Source of the DNA: Candidatus Accumulibacter appositus
GTDB taxonomy: Bacteria > Pseudomonadota > Gammaproteobacteria > Burkholderiales > Rhodocyclaceae
Direction: 5' to 3'
Length of the DNA: 64,000 bases
NCBI GenBank assembly: GCA_000585055.1
Contig: JEMX01000030.1
Span: 1 to 64,000, forward strand
Shown here: positions 53,301 to 61,836 of the stretch, one piece after another
Numbering within the stretch: position 1 is the first letter of the stretch
Layout: each line of letters starts with the position of its first letter
Made by a program: the position numbers and the translations under genes
The notes under the pieces: model-generated
What the model saw: only the letters and a program-made list of their open reading frames with translations
Databases searched by the model: none
Told to the model about the DNA's origin: nothing

Positions 53301-53699
53301 GCGGCAGAGCTGGCCGAGCGGGCGCGGCTGGCAGTGGCCGAGCAGCCTTTCGACCTGGGCGATGGCCGGCTGCTGTCGAAGACCTGCTCTATTGGTTTTT
53401 GCTGCTTTCCGCTATCAACGCAGCATGCCGCTGCTCTGGACTGGGGGGCGGTGCTCAAGATCGCCGATGCTGCGCTCTACGCGGTCAAGAGCGCTGGCCG
53501 AAACGGCTGGCTGGGAGCGCTCGGTGCCGGAGGGGAGTCGGCCGAAGCCTTGTGCGCCCGGTCGCGCAAGCCGCTGATCGATTGGCTGCGCTCAGGTGGT
53601 CTGAAGCTGGTCAGCTCGCCACTCGACGGTCTACGGGTCGCCGGTTTCCCGAACGCAAGCTCCTCGACTCCGATCAGTTCCGTGGCCACCGAGCGCTGA
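50310..53699 (+). CDS. Two-component-type beta-propeller sensor diguanylate cyclase (Reg_prop, Y_Y_Y, GGDEF)
   Basis: This 1,129-residue envelope sensor makes c-di-GMP. After a signal segment (LTVLLAILLFAATAVHA), residues about 60-730 contain many Reg_prop repeats (MAQDRAGFMWIATGDGLVRY, DRQGTLWVGTWAGLSRRP and others), predicted to form a two-bladed periplasmic propeller array. A Y_Y_Y domain covers about 745-820 (DRIRYAYQLQGFDPDWIDSK). One TM is at about 830-850, then a coiled coil and the GGDEF domain with TDPLTGLRNRRFL and RWGGEEFLVVAR. The GGEEF site is intact, and RDTD at the allosteric I-site (RxxD) indicates product inhibition. The ATG at 50310 is chosen as the nearest to the signal segment; an upstream start at 50193 is possible. 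Confidence 0.9.
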   Translation: MKIDGGRFPAGVIQPCGARWPEGRVILRPTLTVLLAILLFAATAVHADGLPPLNVENPLAEPRFESVGVGIIPRDVVPTMAQDRAGFMWIATGDGLVRYDGYRFRPQERESADPAARNLGWIRALLAGRDGRLWIGTEWEGLAVYDPETEKVTAWRGKGDENDEKNGLQKKRVLPTIRALAEDADGSIWAGLEGGGLEHFDLKSGSVARYRHTQQAGSLPDDRVQALLVDRQGTLWVGTWAGLSRRPAGSDDFEPVFSGKGDGPSLAGRVVEALVQASDGRIWVGTRQGDLAIVDAATGKGRFVDYAQGNANNGAVSSLLEAPGRQMWVGRSTGIDLHDAIDGRLIQRLRHDLRNRTGLAGNEVTALIRDQAGLIWVGGFGLGLQRHDPSNRSIWLRGADAQPDSPFSKADVRALLQVDNGEIWAATPKGGVAVMDQLLRVTGALSPQASGATAAGGQAGQPPPIRIEAMTQAGDGSVWLGADSMLYQFSRDHRQLRALPHGGGLTRRLLASSDGSLWVASQNGVHRLLPGATEVVRINLPAGQALHADINALAEGSDGSVWVCSAKGLFRVAAGSSELLPVESPAGAGLYPSVIGLLFDSQQTLWVDTAVTGLHRMLSWDGRQARFEHISERHGIVSRPFGGNLLEDGRGRIWTQMHVYDPASDRLDVLTAADGANLGTGWFLSRTKTTDGRMLFGGSKGILVVRPERFDAWAYQPPLLVAELTINGQRESAAGILGGLTLAPEQRSFSLAFAAVDFRDPDRIRYAYQLQGFDPDWIDSKADSRVASYSNLYPGDYLLRVRASNVSGTWSPHELAIPVHVLPAWWQSWWFRLSVLVLLLLMVNGLVRLRTRNLRLRQSELKRLVRERTAELETLAVALQRESAALQEASLTDPLTGLRNRRFLTQHIETDAALAVREYESHFHYGAKLRDEAGLIFYLFDIDCFKHVNDRYGHAAGDAVIRQMSARLIAIFRDTDYLVRWGGEEFLVVARATPRSHAAELAERARLAVAEQPFDLGDGRLLSKTCSIGFCCFPLSTQHAAALDWGAVLKIADAALYAVKSAGRNGWLGALGAGGESAEALCARSRKPLIDWLRSGGLKLVSSPLDGLRVAGFPNASSSTPISSVATER

Positions 53700-53828
53700 G
53701 CCGGGCGTGTCGTCCGCAGCTTGTTGACCGCCTCGTCCGGCAGTGGCAGCAGGGGAGGTGTAGCGACGATTCGGAGCGCCGACAGGTGGTGCACTGAAAC
53801 GCTTTGCCGGTGCCACTGCGCACGATCG

Positions 53829-54086
53829 TCAGTAGCCGAGATTGGATTGCATCTGGCGTCTGCCCATCGCCGCCTGTAGTTGCCACTGCTGGCGGTACTG
53901 TCCGGCGTTGGCCTCGATCCACGCCAGCGCCCGGGACTCCCTCTCGTTTACCGGGAAGTGCTCGACATAGGCTTCGATCACGGCGTATTGCTGCTGGAGG
54001 AATTCCGCCTCGGAGAAATGCGCTTGCGAAAAGTCGCGGACGAGATCGCGAAAGAACTGCAGTACGGTTTCATCTGAAACGTTCAT
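53829..54086 (-). CDS. Small hypothetical protein, 85 residues
   Basis: This small soluble protein reads MNVSDETVLQFFRDLVRDFS, then SEAEFLQQQYAVIEAYVEHF, and ends RRQMQSNLGY. It is helix-rich, with a Gln-rich C-terminal third. A near-ideal ribosome site (AAGGAG) precedes the ATG at 54086, which supports this start over the upstream frame (54272). A long AT-rich leader separates it from a candidate promoter near 54262-54291. I do not recognise the family. Confidence 0.65.
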   Translation of the reverse strand: MNVSDETVLQFFRDLVRDFSQAHFSEAEFLQQQYAVIEAYVEHFPVNERESRALAWIEANAGQYRQQWQLQAAMGRRQMQSNLGY

Positions 54087-54261
54087 GACTTCGCTCCTTG
54101 AGGAGAGTATTGCGGGCCGCAATGATCTGGCTGATATCTCTGCAACGGCGGTCCGGCGTCGTTCTTGAAGCGCTTCTTGGGTGAATCCTTTCGAGTTCGA
54201 GGATGTCTTGATGTGATAAGTGACATTAACTCTAGTAGCTAAGCATCTGTAAGCTTGAGTT

Positions 54262-54291
54262 ATTGTTTTCATGGCTGGGGGGTGTTGTCAA
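54262..54291 (-). promoter_or_regulatory. Candidate sigma-70 promoter for the 85-residue protein gene
   Basis: On the minus strand a perfect TTGACA (54291-54286) and AACAAT (54267-54262) are 18 bp apart. The region 54180-54270 is unusually AT-rich for this window, giving a leader of about 170 bases before the ATG at 54086. The gap between this promoter and the hydrolase gene start (54610) shows no other feature. Confidence 0.5.
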
Positions 54292-54609
54292 GCCTGCTCA
54301 GCTGCTGACAGGTTTTTGTCGCCGGGAGTGGTAGAAAACTGACACCCTTGCGGGCCCCGGCAGGGCCCTGTCGCGGTGAACCGCCTTGGCGGCGTCGCCT
54401 TGGCGCCGGCTGACAAGATCGCTCAAGCCAGGCGGCGAAAGGTGCTCCCTGGGCGCGGATTGCGGGGCTGTGCTAGAGTCTCGGCCTCCTCGCCGGGGCA
54501 AGCACTCCATGCCGCGTGCACAACGCAAGCTCAAGAAGCGGGCAGGGGGGAGCGTTTGCCGAGCGGCCGAGAAGCCGGGGACATTGGAACTTGCAGGGAG
54601 ATTCACCAG
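54292..54609. other. Intergenic region upstream of alpha/beta hydrolase gene
   Basis: These 318 bp have only short open frames without recognisable domains. The ribosome site GGGAG at about 54596 serves the hydrolase. No promoter or repeat was recognised. Confidence 0.4.
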
Positions 54610-55518
54610 ATGAGCGTCCGCGCTGACCTTTCACCGTGGCTCGCTGGGCCGACGCCAGGACTCGTTGAAGGTGCGGTGCGCTGTGCCTCGGCTGCCGGTT
54701 TGCATCGCATGGCCTATAGCGAATGGGGCGAGCGCGACAATCCGAACGTCCTGGTCTGCGCGCATGGCCTGACCCGCAACGGGCGCGATTTTGACGATCT
54801 GGCGCGGGCGATGGCTGCCGACTACCGCGTTATTTGCCCCGATGTCGTCGGGCGCGGGCGTAGCGATTGGTTGCGCGATCCGTCGTACTACGTTTTTCCG
54901 CAGTACGTGGCCGACATGATGGTGCTGCTCGCTCGCCTCGATGTGGATAGCGTCCATTGGCTGGGCACGTCGATGGGGGGGCTGATCGGCATGTGGATTG
55001 CCAGTCAGGACGATTCTCCGATTTCCCGCCTGGTGCTCAACGATGTCGGCCCGCTGATTCCGGTGGCCTCCCTGCAGCTGATTGGCGACTACGTCGGCCG
55101 GGCACCGACGTTCGAGACCTACGAAGATGCCGAAAAGTATGTGCGTCTGGTCAGCGAGCCCTTTGGTCACCTGACCGATACGCAATGGCAACACCTCACC
55201 GAGTACAGCTTGCAGCGGGCCGCCGATGGCCGCCTCGAGATGCGCTACGACCCGGCCATCGGCGAGCCGTTCCGGCGCCAGCTCAGCGCCGGCGACGTTG
55301 ATCTGTGGCCGATTTACGATGCCATTCGCTGCCCGACGCTGGTCGTTCGCGGCGCCGAGTCGGCGGTGCTGACGGGCGCGACGCTGCAGGAAATGGCGAG
55401 CCGCGGGCCGCGCCCGCAGACGGTCGAGATCGCCGGCATCGGACATGCGCCGATGTTTCTCGACGCGCTGCAGATCGGCGTGGTGCGCGATTTCCTGCGC
55501 ATCGGCTTAGCCATCTGA
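54610..55518 (+). CDS. Alpha/beta-fold hydrolase
   Basis: This 302-residue cytoplasmic hydrolase has the oxyanion segment VLVCAHGLTRNGRDFDDLAR, the nucleophile elbow HWLGTSMGGLIGMWIA (Ser in GTSMGG), and the acid region after CPTLVVRGAESAVLTGAT. The catalytic His is in IAGIGHAPMFLDALQ. This set fits the esterase/haloperoxidase-like group; the substrate is not evident. An upstream in-frame extension to 54376 has no homology and no signal peptide. It is monocistronic, followed by the convergent sodC gene. Confidence 0.85.
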   Translation: MSVRADLSPWLAGPTPGLVEGAVRCASAAGLHRMAYSEWGERDNPNVLVCAHGLTRNGRDFDDLARAMAADYRVICPDVVGRGRSDWLRDPSYYVFPQYVADMMVLLARLDVDSVHWLGTSMGGLIGMWIASQDDSPISRLVLNDVGPLIPVASLQLIGDYVGRAPTFETYEDAEKYVRLVSEPFGHLTDTQWQHLTEYSLQRAADGRLEMRYDPAIGEPFRRQLSAGDVDLWPIYDAIRCPTLVVRGAESAVLTGATLQEMASRGPRPQTVEIAGIGHAPMFLDALQIGVVRDFLRIGLAI

Positions 55519-55638
55519 CGGCTGTCTGTCGTCGATGGCGGCGCTCTTGCGGAGTGCGCCGCGGCGCGGAAGACAGGGCAGCGGAACGCTGGCCTGGGCC
55601 AGCATCCGCTGTTCGCGGATTTGTGGTCGCGTGGCCGA

Positions 55639-56160
55639 TCAGCCGCCGATCACGCCACAGGCGACACGAGCGCCACCGCCGCCGAGCGGTGCCGGGTCGT
55701 CCGAGTGATTGTCGCCGCCGGCGTGCAGCATCAGCGAACGGTTGCGCACCTCGGCGAGCTTCAGCCGTGGCGCCAGCACCGGGTTGCTGGCCGTTCCGTC
55801 GGCGGCAACGTAGAGCGCAGGCAAGTCACCGAGATGCCCATCGCCCCAGGGCTCGCCATGCCGCTTCGTTTCCTGCGGATCGAAATGCCCGCCCGCCGCC
55901 AGCGCGGCGATCGCCACGCCATCCTTGTCAGCGGGGGTGCACGCCGGCTTTTCGTGTACGTGGAAGCCATGCAGACCAGGCGGCAAGCCCTTGAGCTGAG
56001 GATAGAAAGCCAGGCCGTACGGCGTTTCGACGATGCGCACCGTTCCGACGGCAGAGCCGACGCCCTGGCTGCTGGCCAGGTTGAGAGTAACGGTTGTTTC
56101 TGCGGCGAGGGCAAGGGCTGGGCACAGCAAGCAGGCGAGTACGCTAAGGGAAGCTTTCAT
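55639..56160 (-). CDS. sodC: Cu-Zn superoxide dismutase, periplasmic
   Basis: This 173-residue exported enzyme has a signal peptide ([17 protein letters not shown]). Metal ligands are in [13 protein letters not shown] (Cu-binding His pair), [20 protein letters not shown] by position (bridging and Zn His with Asp), and [20 protein letters not shown]. The disulfide partner is in RVACGVIGG. It dismutates superoxide in the periplasm. The N-terminal Met at 56160 is followed directly by the signal sequence. It is monocistronic and convergent with the hydrolase gene. Confidence 0.95.
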   Translation of the reverse strand: MKASLSVLACLLCPALALAAETTVTLNLASSQGVGSAVGTVRIVETPYGLAFYPQLKGLPPGLHGFHVHEKPACTPADKDGVAIAALAAGGHFDPQETKRHGEPWGDGHLGDLPALYVAADGTASNPVLAPRLKLAEVRNRSLMLHAGGDNHSDDPAPLGGGGARVACGVIGG

Positions 56161-56608
56161 GGGTCACTCCTTGGGTGGGGAAGAGCGGTTTAGGTCTTAC
56201 GCTGTGCGGCCGGTGCTGGTCAGCCCGCTGTGCGCCGCCATCGACGTGCGGGGATGGGCACCAGTCACGGAGAGAGCAGCGACCGAATTGAGGCTGCGGC
56301 CATCATAACGACTTGCCGAAGCCGAGCGCAAGGGCGCGAGCATGTGCCACTCGCGTGCCGCCGCGCGAGCGCGCCTTTCGCTTCACAGGCGGCGAGTTCT
56401 TCCGCTACGATGTCGATGAGCGGCCGCACGGGAGGCCAGCCAGAGCTCAGCACCCGCCGGTAATCGACGCCAGCAGCGCTGCGCTCAAGGGAGTCATCGC
56501 CGAGGGGCGTCGTCTGGAGCGCTGAGACCACACGTCGAGCACCTGGCGGCGTGCAAACTGGCTCGCTGACGAGCGGCAGGAAGACCACGGCAGCGATGCC
56601 TGTGCTTT
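56161..56608. other. Intergenic region before dispersed repeat B
   Basis: About 450 bp with short frames on both strands (56265-56588 minus, 56313-56525 plus), neither with known domains nor a good ribosome site. Nothing else was recognised. Confidence 0.4.
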
Positions 56609-56727
56609 AACGGTCACGGCAGTCGAGACACCGCAGATCATGAAAGTCATGACCGCTCCCTCTTCCCCCGGCCCTTCTCCCGCAGAGGGGAGAAGGGGGG
56701 TTCGTGAGTCGCTTGCGCGACTTTCAC
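56609..56727 (+). repeat. Dispersed palindromic repeat, copy B (upstream of panE)
   Basis: 119-bp element matching copy A at 27868-27751 (reverse strand). It contains AACGGTCACGGC, ATGAAAGTCATGACC, the CCCTTCTCCC/GGGAGAAGGG-type hairpin, and ends GCGACTTTCAC. It abuts the ribosome site AAAGGAG (56731-56737) of the next gene, so it lies inside that transcript's leader or promoter. Confidence 0.8.
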
Positions 56728-56741
56728 ATTAAAGGAGCGAC

Positions 56742-57629
56742 ATGAAAATCGCAGTGATGGGCGCCGGTGCCGTTGGCTGTTACTACGGGGGCATGCTGGC
56801 CCGTGCGGGACATGCGGTGCAATTGATCGGCAGGGCGCAGCATGTGGCGGCCCTGTCTCGCGATGGCCTGCTGATGGATACACAGTCCTTCCAGGCGCAG
56901 GTGCCGGTAGAGGCCAGCACCGACGCCCGCGCCGTACGCGGCGCGCGGCTGGTGCTTTGCTGCGTCAAGTCGCCGGATACGCAAAGCGCCGCTGCAGAAA
57001 TGGCCCCCTACCTGGATCCCGACGCTTTCCTGCTCAGTCTGCAGAACGGCGTCGACAACGCCGAGCGCCTGCAAGCGGCGCTGCACCGGGAAGTCGCCCC
57101 GGCGGTCGTTTATGTGGCCACCGAAATGGCCGGCCCTGGCCTGGTCAAGCATCATGGCCGAGGAGAACTGGTTATCGGGCCGTCGTCATTCAGCGACGAG
57201 CTGCTCGAGCTGTTTGCCGCCGCCGCCGTGCCGGTCACTCTTTCAGACAACGTCACGGGCGCCCTCTGGGCCAAGCTGATCGTCAACTGCGCCTACAACG
57301 CCCTTTCCGCGATCACGCAGATCCCCTATGGTCGTCTGGTCCAAGGCGAAAGCGTCGAAGGCGTGCTGCGCGACCTTGTGCAGGAGTGTCTCGCCGTCGC
57401 CCACGCGGCCGGGGTCAGCGTCGCCGGTGACAGCTGGCAGGCCGTGCAGCAGATCGCGCGCAGCATGCCCGGCCAGCTCTCGTCAACGGCGCAGGATCTG
57501 GCGCGCCACAAGCCCAGCGAGATTGATTATCTCAACGGCTACGTGTTGCGCAAAGGCGAGGAACTGGGCGTCGCGACGCCGGCCAATCGTGCCCTGTACG
57601 CCATCGTCAAACTGCTCGAATCACGCTAG
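56742..57629 (+). CDS. panE: 2-dehydropantoate 2-reductase (ketopantoate reductase family)
   Basis: This 295-residue NADPH-dependent enzyme reduces ketopantoate to pantoate for CoA synthesis. The Rossmann motif is MKIAVMGAGAVGCYYGGMLA. The catalytic Lys is in LWAKLIVNCAYNALSAITQ, and the C-terminal Glu is in SSTAQDLARHKPSEIDYLNG. Length fits. The AAAGGAG ribosome site overlaps the edge of repeat B. Relatives with other substrates share these motifs, so panE is likely but not certain. It stands alone, convergent with the cytochrome gene. Confidence 0.85.
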   Translation: MKIAVMGAGAVGCYYGGMLARAGHAVQLIGRAQHVAALSRDGLLMDTQSFQAQVPVEASTDARAVRGARLVLCCVKSPDTQSAAAEMAPYLDPDAFLLSLQNGVDNAERLQAALHREVAPAVVYVATEMAGPGLVKHHGRGELVIGPSSFSDELLELFAAAAVPVTLSDNVTGALWAKLIVNCAYNALSAITQIPYGRLVQGESVEGVLRDLVQECLAVAHAAGVSVAGDSWQAVQQIARSMPGQLSSTAQDLARHKPSEIDYLNGYVLRKGEELGVATPANRALYAIVKLLESR

Positions 57630-57681
57630 AGGCGCCTTGGGGAAGCTTGTCGGAGCGCCTGTTTCGGGCCAGCGAGCGGCA

Positions 57682-58512
57682 TCAGTAGCGTGCATCCTTC
57701 GGTTTGCCGCCTTTGCGCCAGTCGTTTTCCTTGCCGGCAAGGTCGGGGCGCGCTTGGGTGGTGAAAAAGGCGGCGACGTCGTAGGCTTCCTGGTCGGTGA
57801 GCGTGCCGCCCTGAGCGAGCGGCATGTTGGCTTTCACGAACGCTGCCGCCGTGTCGAGTCGCGCCATGCCGGCGCCGATATTGAAAGCCTTGGGCCCCCA
57901 CAGTGCGGGAAACATGTAGCTGCCATCGGGCTTGTTGAGGCCAGCGCCGTCAATACCATGGCAGGCGGCGCACTTCTGTGCGTAGATGCTCTTGCCTCTG
58001 GCCTTGTCCGGCGTTGCAGGGGCAAGGATTTTCTTGAAGCCGCGGCCGGCGCTATCCATCCCGGTCGGGACGCCTTGCGATAGCCACCACACATAGGACA
58101 GCACGCCGATCATTTCGGGGCTTTCCTCGGGCAAGGCCTTGCCGTTCATCGAACGCTCGAAGCAATCGTTGATCCGCGTCTGCAGGGCGTTCACGCTGGC
58201 GCTGCGCGAGCGGTACTCGGGAAACACGCCCCACAGGCCGACGAAGGGCGCTGCACCGGCGACCGTTCCACCGTTGAGGTGGCAGGACGAGCAATTAAGC
58301 CCGTTGCCAACGTAGGCCCTGGCCTGGCTCTGCGTGTCGGTCACCACTTTCTGGCCAAGCTTGATCGCCTCGCCCAGCGGGCCGGCAGGAATCGTGGATT
58401 CGGCCGGGACGCTGAATGGCCAGGTCTTCGGCCCATCGGCAGCCTCTGCTCGCTGCAGCGGGCCGAGGGCCAGGGCAATCGGTACGGCGATCAGTGCGAG
58501 AAGTCCTTGCAT
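57682..58512 (-). CDS. TsdA-like dihaem cytochrome c
   Basis: This 276-residue periplasmic cytochrome has a signal sequence (LLALIAVPIALALGPLQRAEA). Two haem-binding motifs are present: CSSCH in VGNGLNCSSCHLNGGTVAG and CAACH in YAQKCAACHGIDGAG. The N-terminal half has VGLWGVFPEYRSRSASVNAL and NDCFERSMNGKALPEES, typical of TsdA thiosulfate dehydrogenase. The haem-1 axial Cys of TsdA was not identified with certainty, so thiosulfate oxidation is inferred. The ATG at 58512 follows GGAGGAACG. It is 95 bp downstream of an amidohydrolase gene on the same strand. Confidence 0.82.
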   Translation of the reverse strand: MQGLLALIAVPIALALGPLQRAEAADGPKTWPFSVPAESTIPAGPLGEAIKLGQKVVTDTQSQARAYVGNGLNCSSCHLNGGTVAGAAPFVGLWGVFPEYRSRSASVNALQTRINDCFERSMNGKALPEESPEMIGVLSYVWWLSQGVPTGMDSAGRGFKKILAPATPDKARGKSIYAQKCAACHGIDGAGLNKPDGSYMFPALWGPKAFNIGAGMARLDTAAAFVKANMPLAQGGTLTDQEAYDVAAFFTTQARPDLAGKENDWRKGGKPKDARY

Positions 58513-58607
58513 TCCTCGTTCCTCCAAAGCTTGACCCGAAATCCGTGCGACTCTGCCAGCCATGCTACGCCGGCCAACGGTCGCCGCAGCCATCATAAGC
58601 GCTGTCT

Positions 58608-59855
58608 CTACCCATGATGGTCATTGGACAGGAAAAAATCGGCCGTCTCGAAGACTTGGCGCGGGAAGCGATGCCCTTTCCAGAGCAGATTGCGCTTCAG
58701 CACCAGGTCGAAGAGCAAGGGGTTATGATGCTGGATCTCGGCGATGACCTGGGCCGTCCGAGCCTCAAGCAGACCGAGTCGTTGCAGCTGATAGAGAGAG
58801 AACAAGGGCACAATGCCAGTCAAGGGGTAATCGGAGCCGTTGAGCAGACGGTGGTGCAGATCTTCCGCAAGCAGCAGCGTTTGTAGCGCCTCCGGGGCGC
58901 GGTTGATCTGGGTAACCGCCGACAGATCGCCAAATAGCAGCTTCTCGTGGGCGGGCTCGCGCATCATGGCCAGGAAAGCCTGGAAGTTGCGCAGGCCTCG
59001 GGACACTCCGCCGCCCTCTCCGCTATCCGCGCTTTCCCCCAGCGACGCACAATGTGCGACGATCACGCGCACACCATGTTCCAGCGGACGCCGCAGTCGC
59101 CGTGGATCGCCGTAGTCCTGATGCCCGCCGCCTTCCGCAGCCAGCTCATGACCAGCGTGGGTCAGCAGCGGCAGCTTCAGCCGCTGCAGGGTCTGGTAAA
59201 AGCGGTCGCAGCGCGGCGAAGCGGGATCCATGCCCATCGCCGGCGGCAGCCATTTCACCGCCCGCGCACCGTTTGCGGCTGCCCATTCGAGCGCCTCGAG
59301 CGCATCGTCACGGTAGGGGTGAACCGAGCAGATCCATTCCCAGTTGGCGCGCCTTGCCGCAACCGACCGGGTGTACTCATTGGCGACGAAAAAGGTACTC
59401 AACTCGGGGCGCCGCCGGCCGTCCAGGCCGTGGTTGTAATCGAAGGCGAGCAGCATCAGGTGCATGCCGCTATGCGGGGCGGTCAAACTGGCCAGGCGTT
59501 CGAGGAAGGAGGCGTCGCCGCCGACCGAGTCATCGACGCAGGCAGCGTTGCTGTACAGCCTTTTTTGCAGGAACTGGGACGGGTGCCAGACGCTATCGAG
59601 CGCTGGATTGACCCATACCTTTGCCGGATCCGAGTCGCCGGTGCCGAGCAGATGAACATGGCAATCCCACAGCTTGGCGGGATCGAGACCAAGCAGGACA
59701 TCTCTGACCAGCGGATGCTCGGCCAGCCGGTCGGGCAGAGCCGGCGCCAGGCAGAGGTTTCTCAGGCCGCGCAGCGGCAGCCAGTCGCGTCCCCACCACG
59801 CTGCACCGGTAGCAAAGCTCAGGGCGGCAGCACCAAGAAACCAACGCCTGTTCAT
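58608..59855 (-). CDS. Exported amidohydrolase-family (TIM-barrel) protein
   Basis: This 415-residue metal-dependent hydrolase has a twin-Arg-like N-terminus MNRRWFLGAAALSFATGAAW. Metal-site motifs are WDCHVHLLG (HxH), LTHAGHELA, VIVAHCASLGE and LNGSDYPLTG with the C-terminal Asp, the usual amidohydrolase_2 layout. The substrate is unknown. RR followed by FLG suggests Tat export with a folded cofactor. It is upstream of the TsdA-like cytochrome and may be co-transcribed with it. Confidence 0.82.
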   Translation of the reverse strand: MNRRWFLGAAALSFATGAAWWGRDWLPLRGLRNLCLAPALPDRLAEHPLVRDVLLGLDPAKLWDCHVHLLGTGDSDPAKVWVNPALDSVWHPSQFLQKRLYSNAACVDDSVGGDASFLERLASLTAPHSGMHLMLLAFDYNHGLDGRRRPELSTFFVANEYTRSVAARRANWEWICSVHPYRDDALEALEWAAANGARAVKWLPPAMGMDPASPRCDRFYQTLQRLKLPLLTHAGHELAAEGGGHQDYGDPRRLRRPLEHGVRVIVAHCASLGESADSGEGGGVSRGLRNFQAFLAMMREPAHEKLLFGDLSAVTQINRAPEALQTLLLAEDLHHRLLNGSDYPLTGIVPLFSLYQLQRLGLLEARTAQVIAEIQHHNPLLFDLVLKRNLLWKGHRFPRQVFETADFFLSNDHHG

Positions 59856-60073
59856 TGCGGATTCGATGCTTTCATGTCCATGCCAACTGAAAGATCATAG
59901 CAACCGTTCTCGCTCGATGCGCGAGCAGGGTTCGTCGGCGAGCCTGGCGGGCAGAGGCCCGCGCAGCTTGATTACGGTGAGCAACGGCAAGGTCATGTTC
60001 TACGAATGAGCGCGCCGCGGCGAGGAAGCGGCGCGTGTCCTCCTGCCCTGCGTGTGCGCATCGCGCCGCGCGC

Positions 60074-60862
60074 CTACTGAAGGCCGCGCGCCGGTCGCCT
60101 GCGGGCTATCGGGTCCTGTCGGTAAAACGTGGCGAGCTGTTCGTAGAAGGCTGGATAGTGCGCACGCAGCGCTTCCGGCATCTCGAAGAAGGCCTCGCTC
60201 ATGACGGCGAAGAACTCGCTCGGGTTCTCCGCCGCGTAGGGGTCGAAGACGGTGTCCTGAGCTCGCCCTTCCGCTGCATCGACCAGCGCGCAGAAGTCTT
60301 GGTAACTGTCACGCAAAATCTGCTGCCAGTCCGCTCGCGAGACCTCCGGCGGCAGGGCCGGGACGCCGTTCGCCTCGCCGCTGAGCATGTCCAGCTTGTG
60401 CGCGAACTCATGGATGACGACATTGTAGCCGGCACCGGCCATTTGCGCGTCGCGCCAGGAAATCAGCAGCGGCCCACCCGCCCAGGCTTCGCCCGACGCC
60501 AGTTCCTGGTATTCGTGGACGATGCCGAATTCATCCTCGACGCTGCGCGGGATGACGAACTCGTCGGGGTATACGACGATGCCGACCCAGCCGCGGTAAT
60601 AGTCGAGGCCGAGTTCGAGAATCGGCAGGCAGCCCTGGGCGGCGATCGAGACGCAGATCTCGTCGCTCAGTTGCAGGCCGCCGGCGACGGTGAACTCCTT
60701 CTCGGCGAGAAATTCCTGGGTCAGGGCGCGCAGCCTTCGCTGCTCGTCGGCCGCGAGTGCGGCGAGAAAAGGCAGTGCCGACACCACTTTCTGCCACAGG
60801 GCGTCGGGAATGGCGGCGGTTTGCGGCTGCTTTAGAAACCAGCCGATTAGCTTGCCGATCAT
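60074..60862 (-). CDS. mtfA: MtfA zinc-dependent peptidase (Mlc titration factor)
   Basis: This 262-residue cytoplasmic protein has the HEXXH zinc site in NVVIHEFAHKLDMLSGEANG, with third ligand Glu in ENPSEFFAVMSEAFFEMP. The N-terminus MIGKLIGWFLKQP and the block VGIVVYPDEFVIPRSVEDEF by position match MtfA, which titrates the glucose repressor Mlc in E. coli and has peptidase activity. Mlc itself is not seen here, so the partner is unknown. Its start overlaps the stop of the EamA gene (ATGA at 60862-60859). Confidence 0.92.
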   Translation of the reverse strand: MIGKLIGWFLKQPQTAAIPDALWQKVVSALPFLAALAADEQRRLRALTQEFLAEKEFTVAGGLQLSDEICVSIAAQGCLPILELGLDYYRGWVGIVVYPDEFVIPRSVEDEFGIVHEYQELASGEAWAGGPLLISWRDAQMAGAGYNVVIHEFAHKLDMLSGEANGVPALPPEVSRADWQQILRDSYQDFCALVDAAEGRAQDTVFDPYAAENPSEFFAVMSEAFFEMPEALRAHYPAFYEQLATFYRQDPIARRRPARGLQ

Positions 60863-61764
60863 GGCGTTCTAAGCTTGCCCGGCGCGGCGGTGGTAAGGTA
60901 AATGCCGGCGAAGATCAGGGCAATGCCGAGGTAGTGGAAGGTGCGCGGAATTTCGGCGAGAAAGATGGCCGCCAAAATGGTCCCGAAGACCGGCATCAGG
61001 TGGATGAACAGGCTGGCCTTGCTGGCTCCGACCTCACCGACAGCACGGTTGTAGAAGACGTAGCCAAGGAAGGCCGGGAAGACCCCAGTGTAGGCTATGC
61101 CGGCAAGCGCGCTGGCCGAGAGGTCGATCGTCTTTCCTTGGGAAATCTCCCAAGCATACGCAGGCGCAAGGGCGAGCAGGCCGACGACGATGAAGGCGGC
61201 GAGCAGCAGCATCGGGTCTACGCCGACCGGCCGCCATTGCAGGCCGATAGTGTACAGCGCCCAGGTGAAAACGGCGGCCAGCATCCACAGGTCGCCGATA
61301 TTCAGACTGAGATGGGCCAGCGTCTGCACCTCTCCGCGGCAGACGATGATTGTCACCCCGAGCAGCGAGAGCAGCACCCCGAGCCATTCGATAGCCTGCA
61401 GGTGCTTCTTGAGGAAGGCCCACGACAGGGCAATGGTGGCGATCGGGATGAAGGAATTGAGCAAAACGGCATTGGTCGCCGCGGTGTAGTTCAGGGCGGT
61501 GTAAGCCAGCGTGTTGTAGAAGCCGACGCCGAGCAGACCGAGGATGACGACCGCCTTCCAGCTGCTGCGCAACTGCGGCCACTGGCTACGCAGATGCGGC
61601 AGCGCGAGCGGGAGAACCAGTGCCAGCGCGATCGCCCAGCGCCAGAATGACAGTGACAGCGGAGGCACCTGATCGCGGATGGCGCGACCGAGAACCATGT
61701 TGCCGGACCAGAACAGGACGGTCAACGCGAGCAGCAGGTAGGGGTGTTGCAGGCGGGCGAACAT
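60859..61764 (-). CDS. EamA/DMT-family transporter
   Basis: This 301-residue membrane protein has ten predicted TM helices in two EamA repeats. The first begins HPYLLLALTVLFWSGNMVLG, and the second contains AAVFTWALYTIGLQWRPVGV and AYTGVFPAFLGYVFYNRAVG. Family members export amino acids or other metabolites. It is divergent from relA with a 72-bp gap and co-transcribed with mtfA (4-bp overlap). The substrate is unknown. Confidence 0.88.
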   Translation of the reverse strand: MFARLQHPYLLLALTVLFWSGNMVLGRAIRDQVPPLSLSFWRWAIALALVLPLALPHLRSQWPQLRSSWKAVVILGLLGVGFYNTLAYTALNYTAATNAVLLNSFIPIATIALSWAFLKKHLQAIEWLGVLLSLLGVTIIVCRGEVQTLAHLSLNIGDLWMLAAVFTWALYTIGLQWRPVGVDPMLLLAAFIVVGLLALAPAYAWEISQGKTIDLSASALAGIAYTGVFPAFLGYVFYNRAVGEVGASKASLFIHLMPVFGTILAAIFLAEIPRTFHYLGIALIFAGIYLTTAAPGKLRTP

Positions 61765-61836
61765 CGGCGGCAGCGGGAAGGGGACGGCAAACGCGCATTA
61801 TGCCTGACGCACTGGCGAGTCCATTATAATTGGCTT

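Noticed and set aside
56265-56588. Short overlapping frames on both strands upstream of panE
   Set aside because: Neither has a start signal or motif; probably non-coding.
59917-60009. 30-codon frame MREQGSSASLAGRGP... ending KVMFYE
   Set aside because: No ribosome site, no known family and no supporting context.
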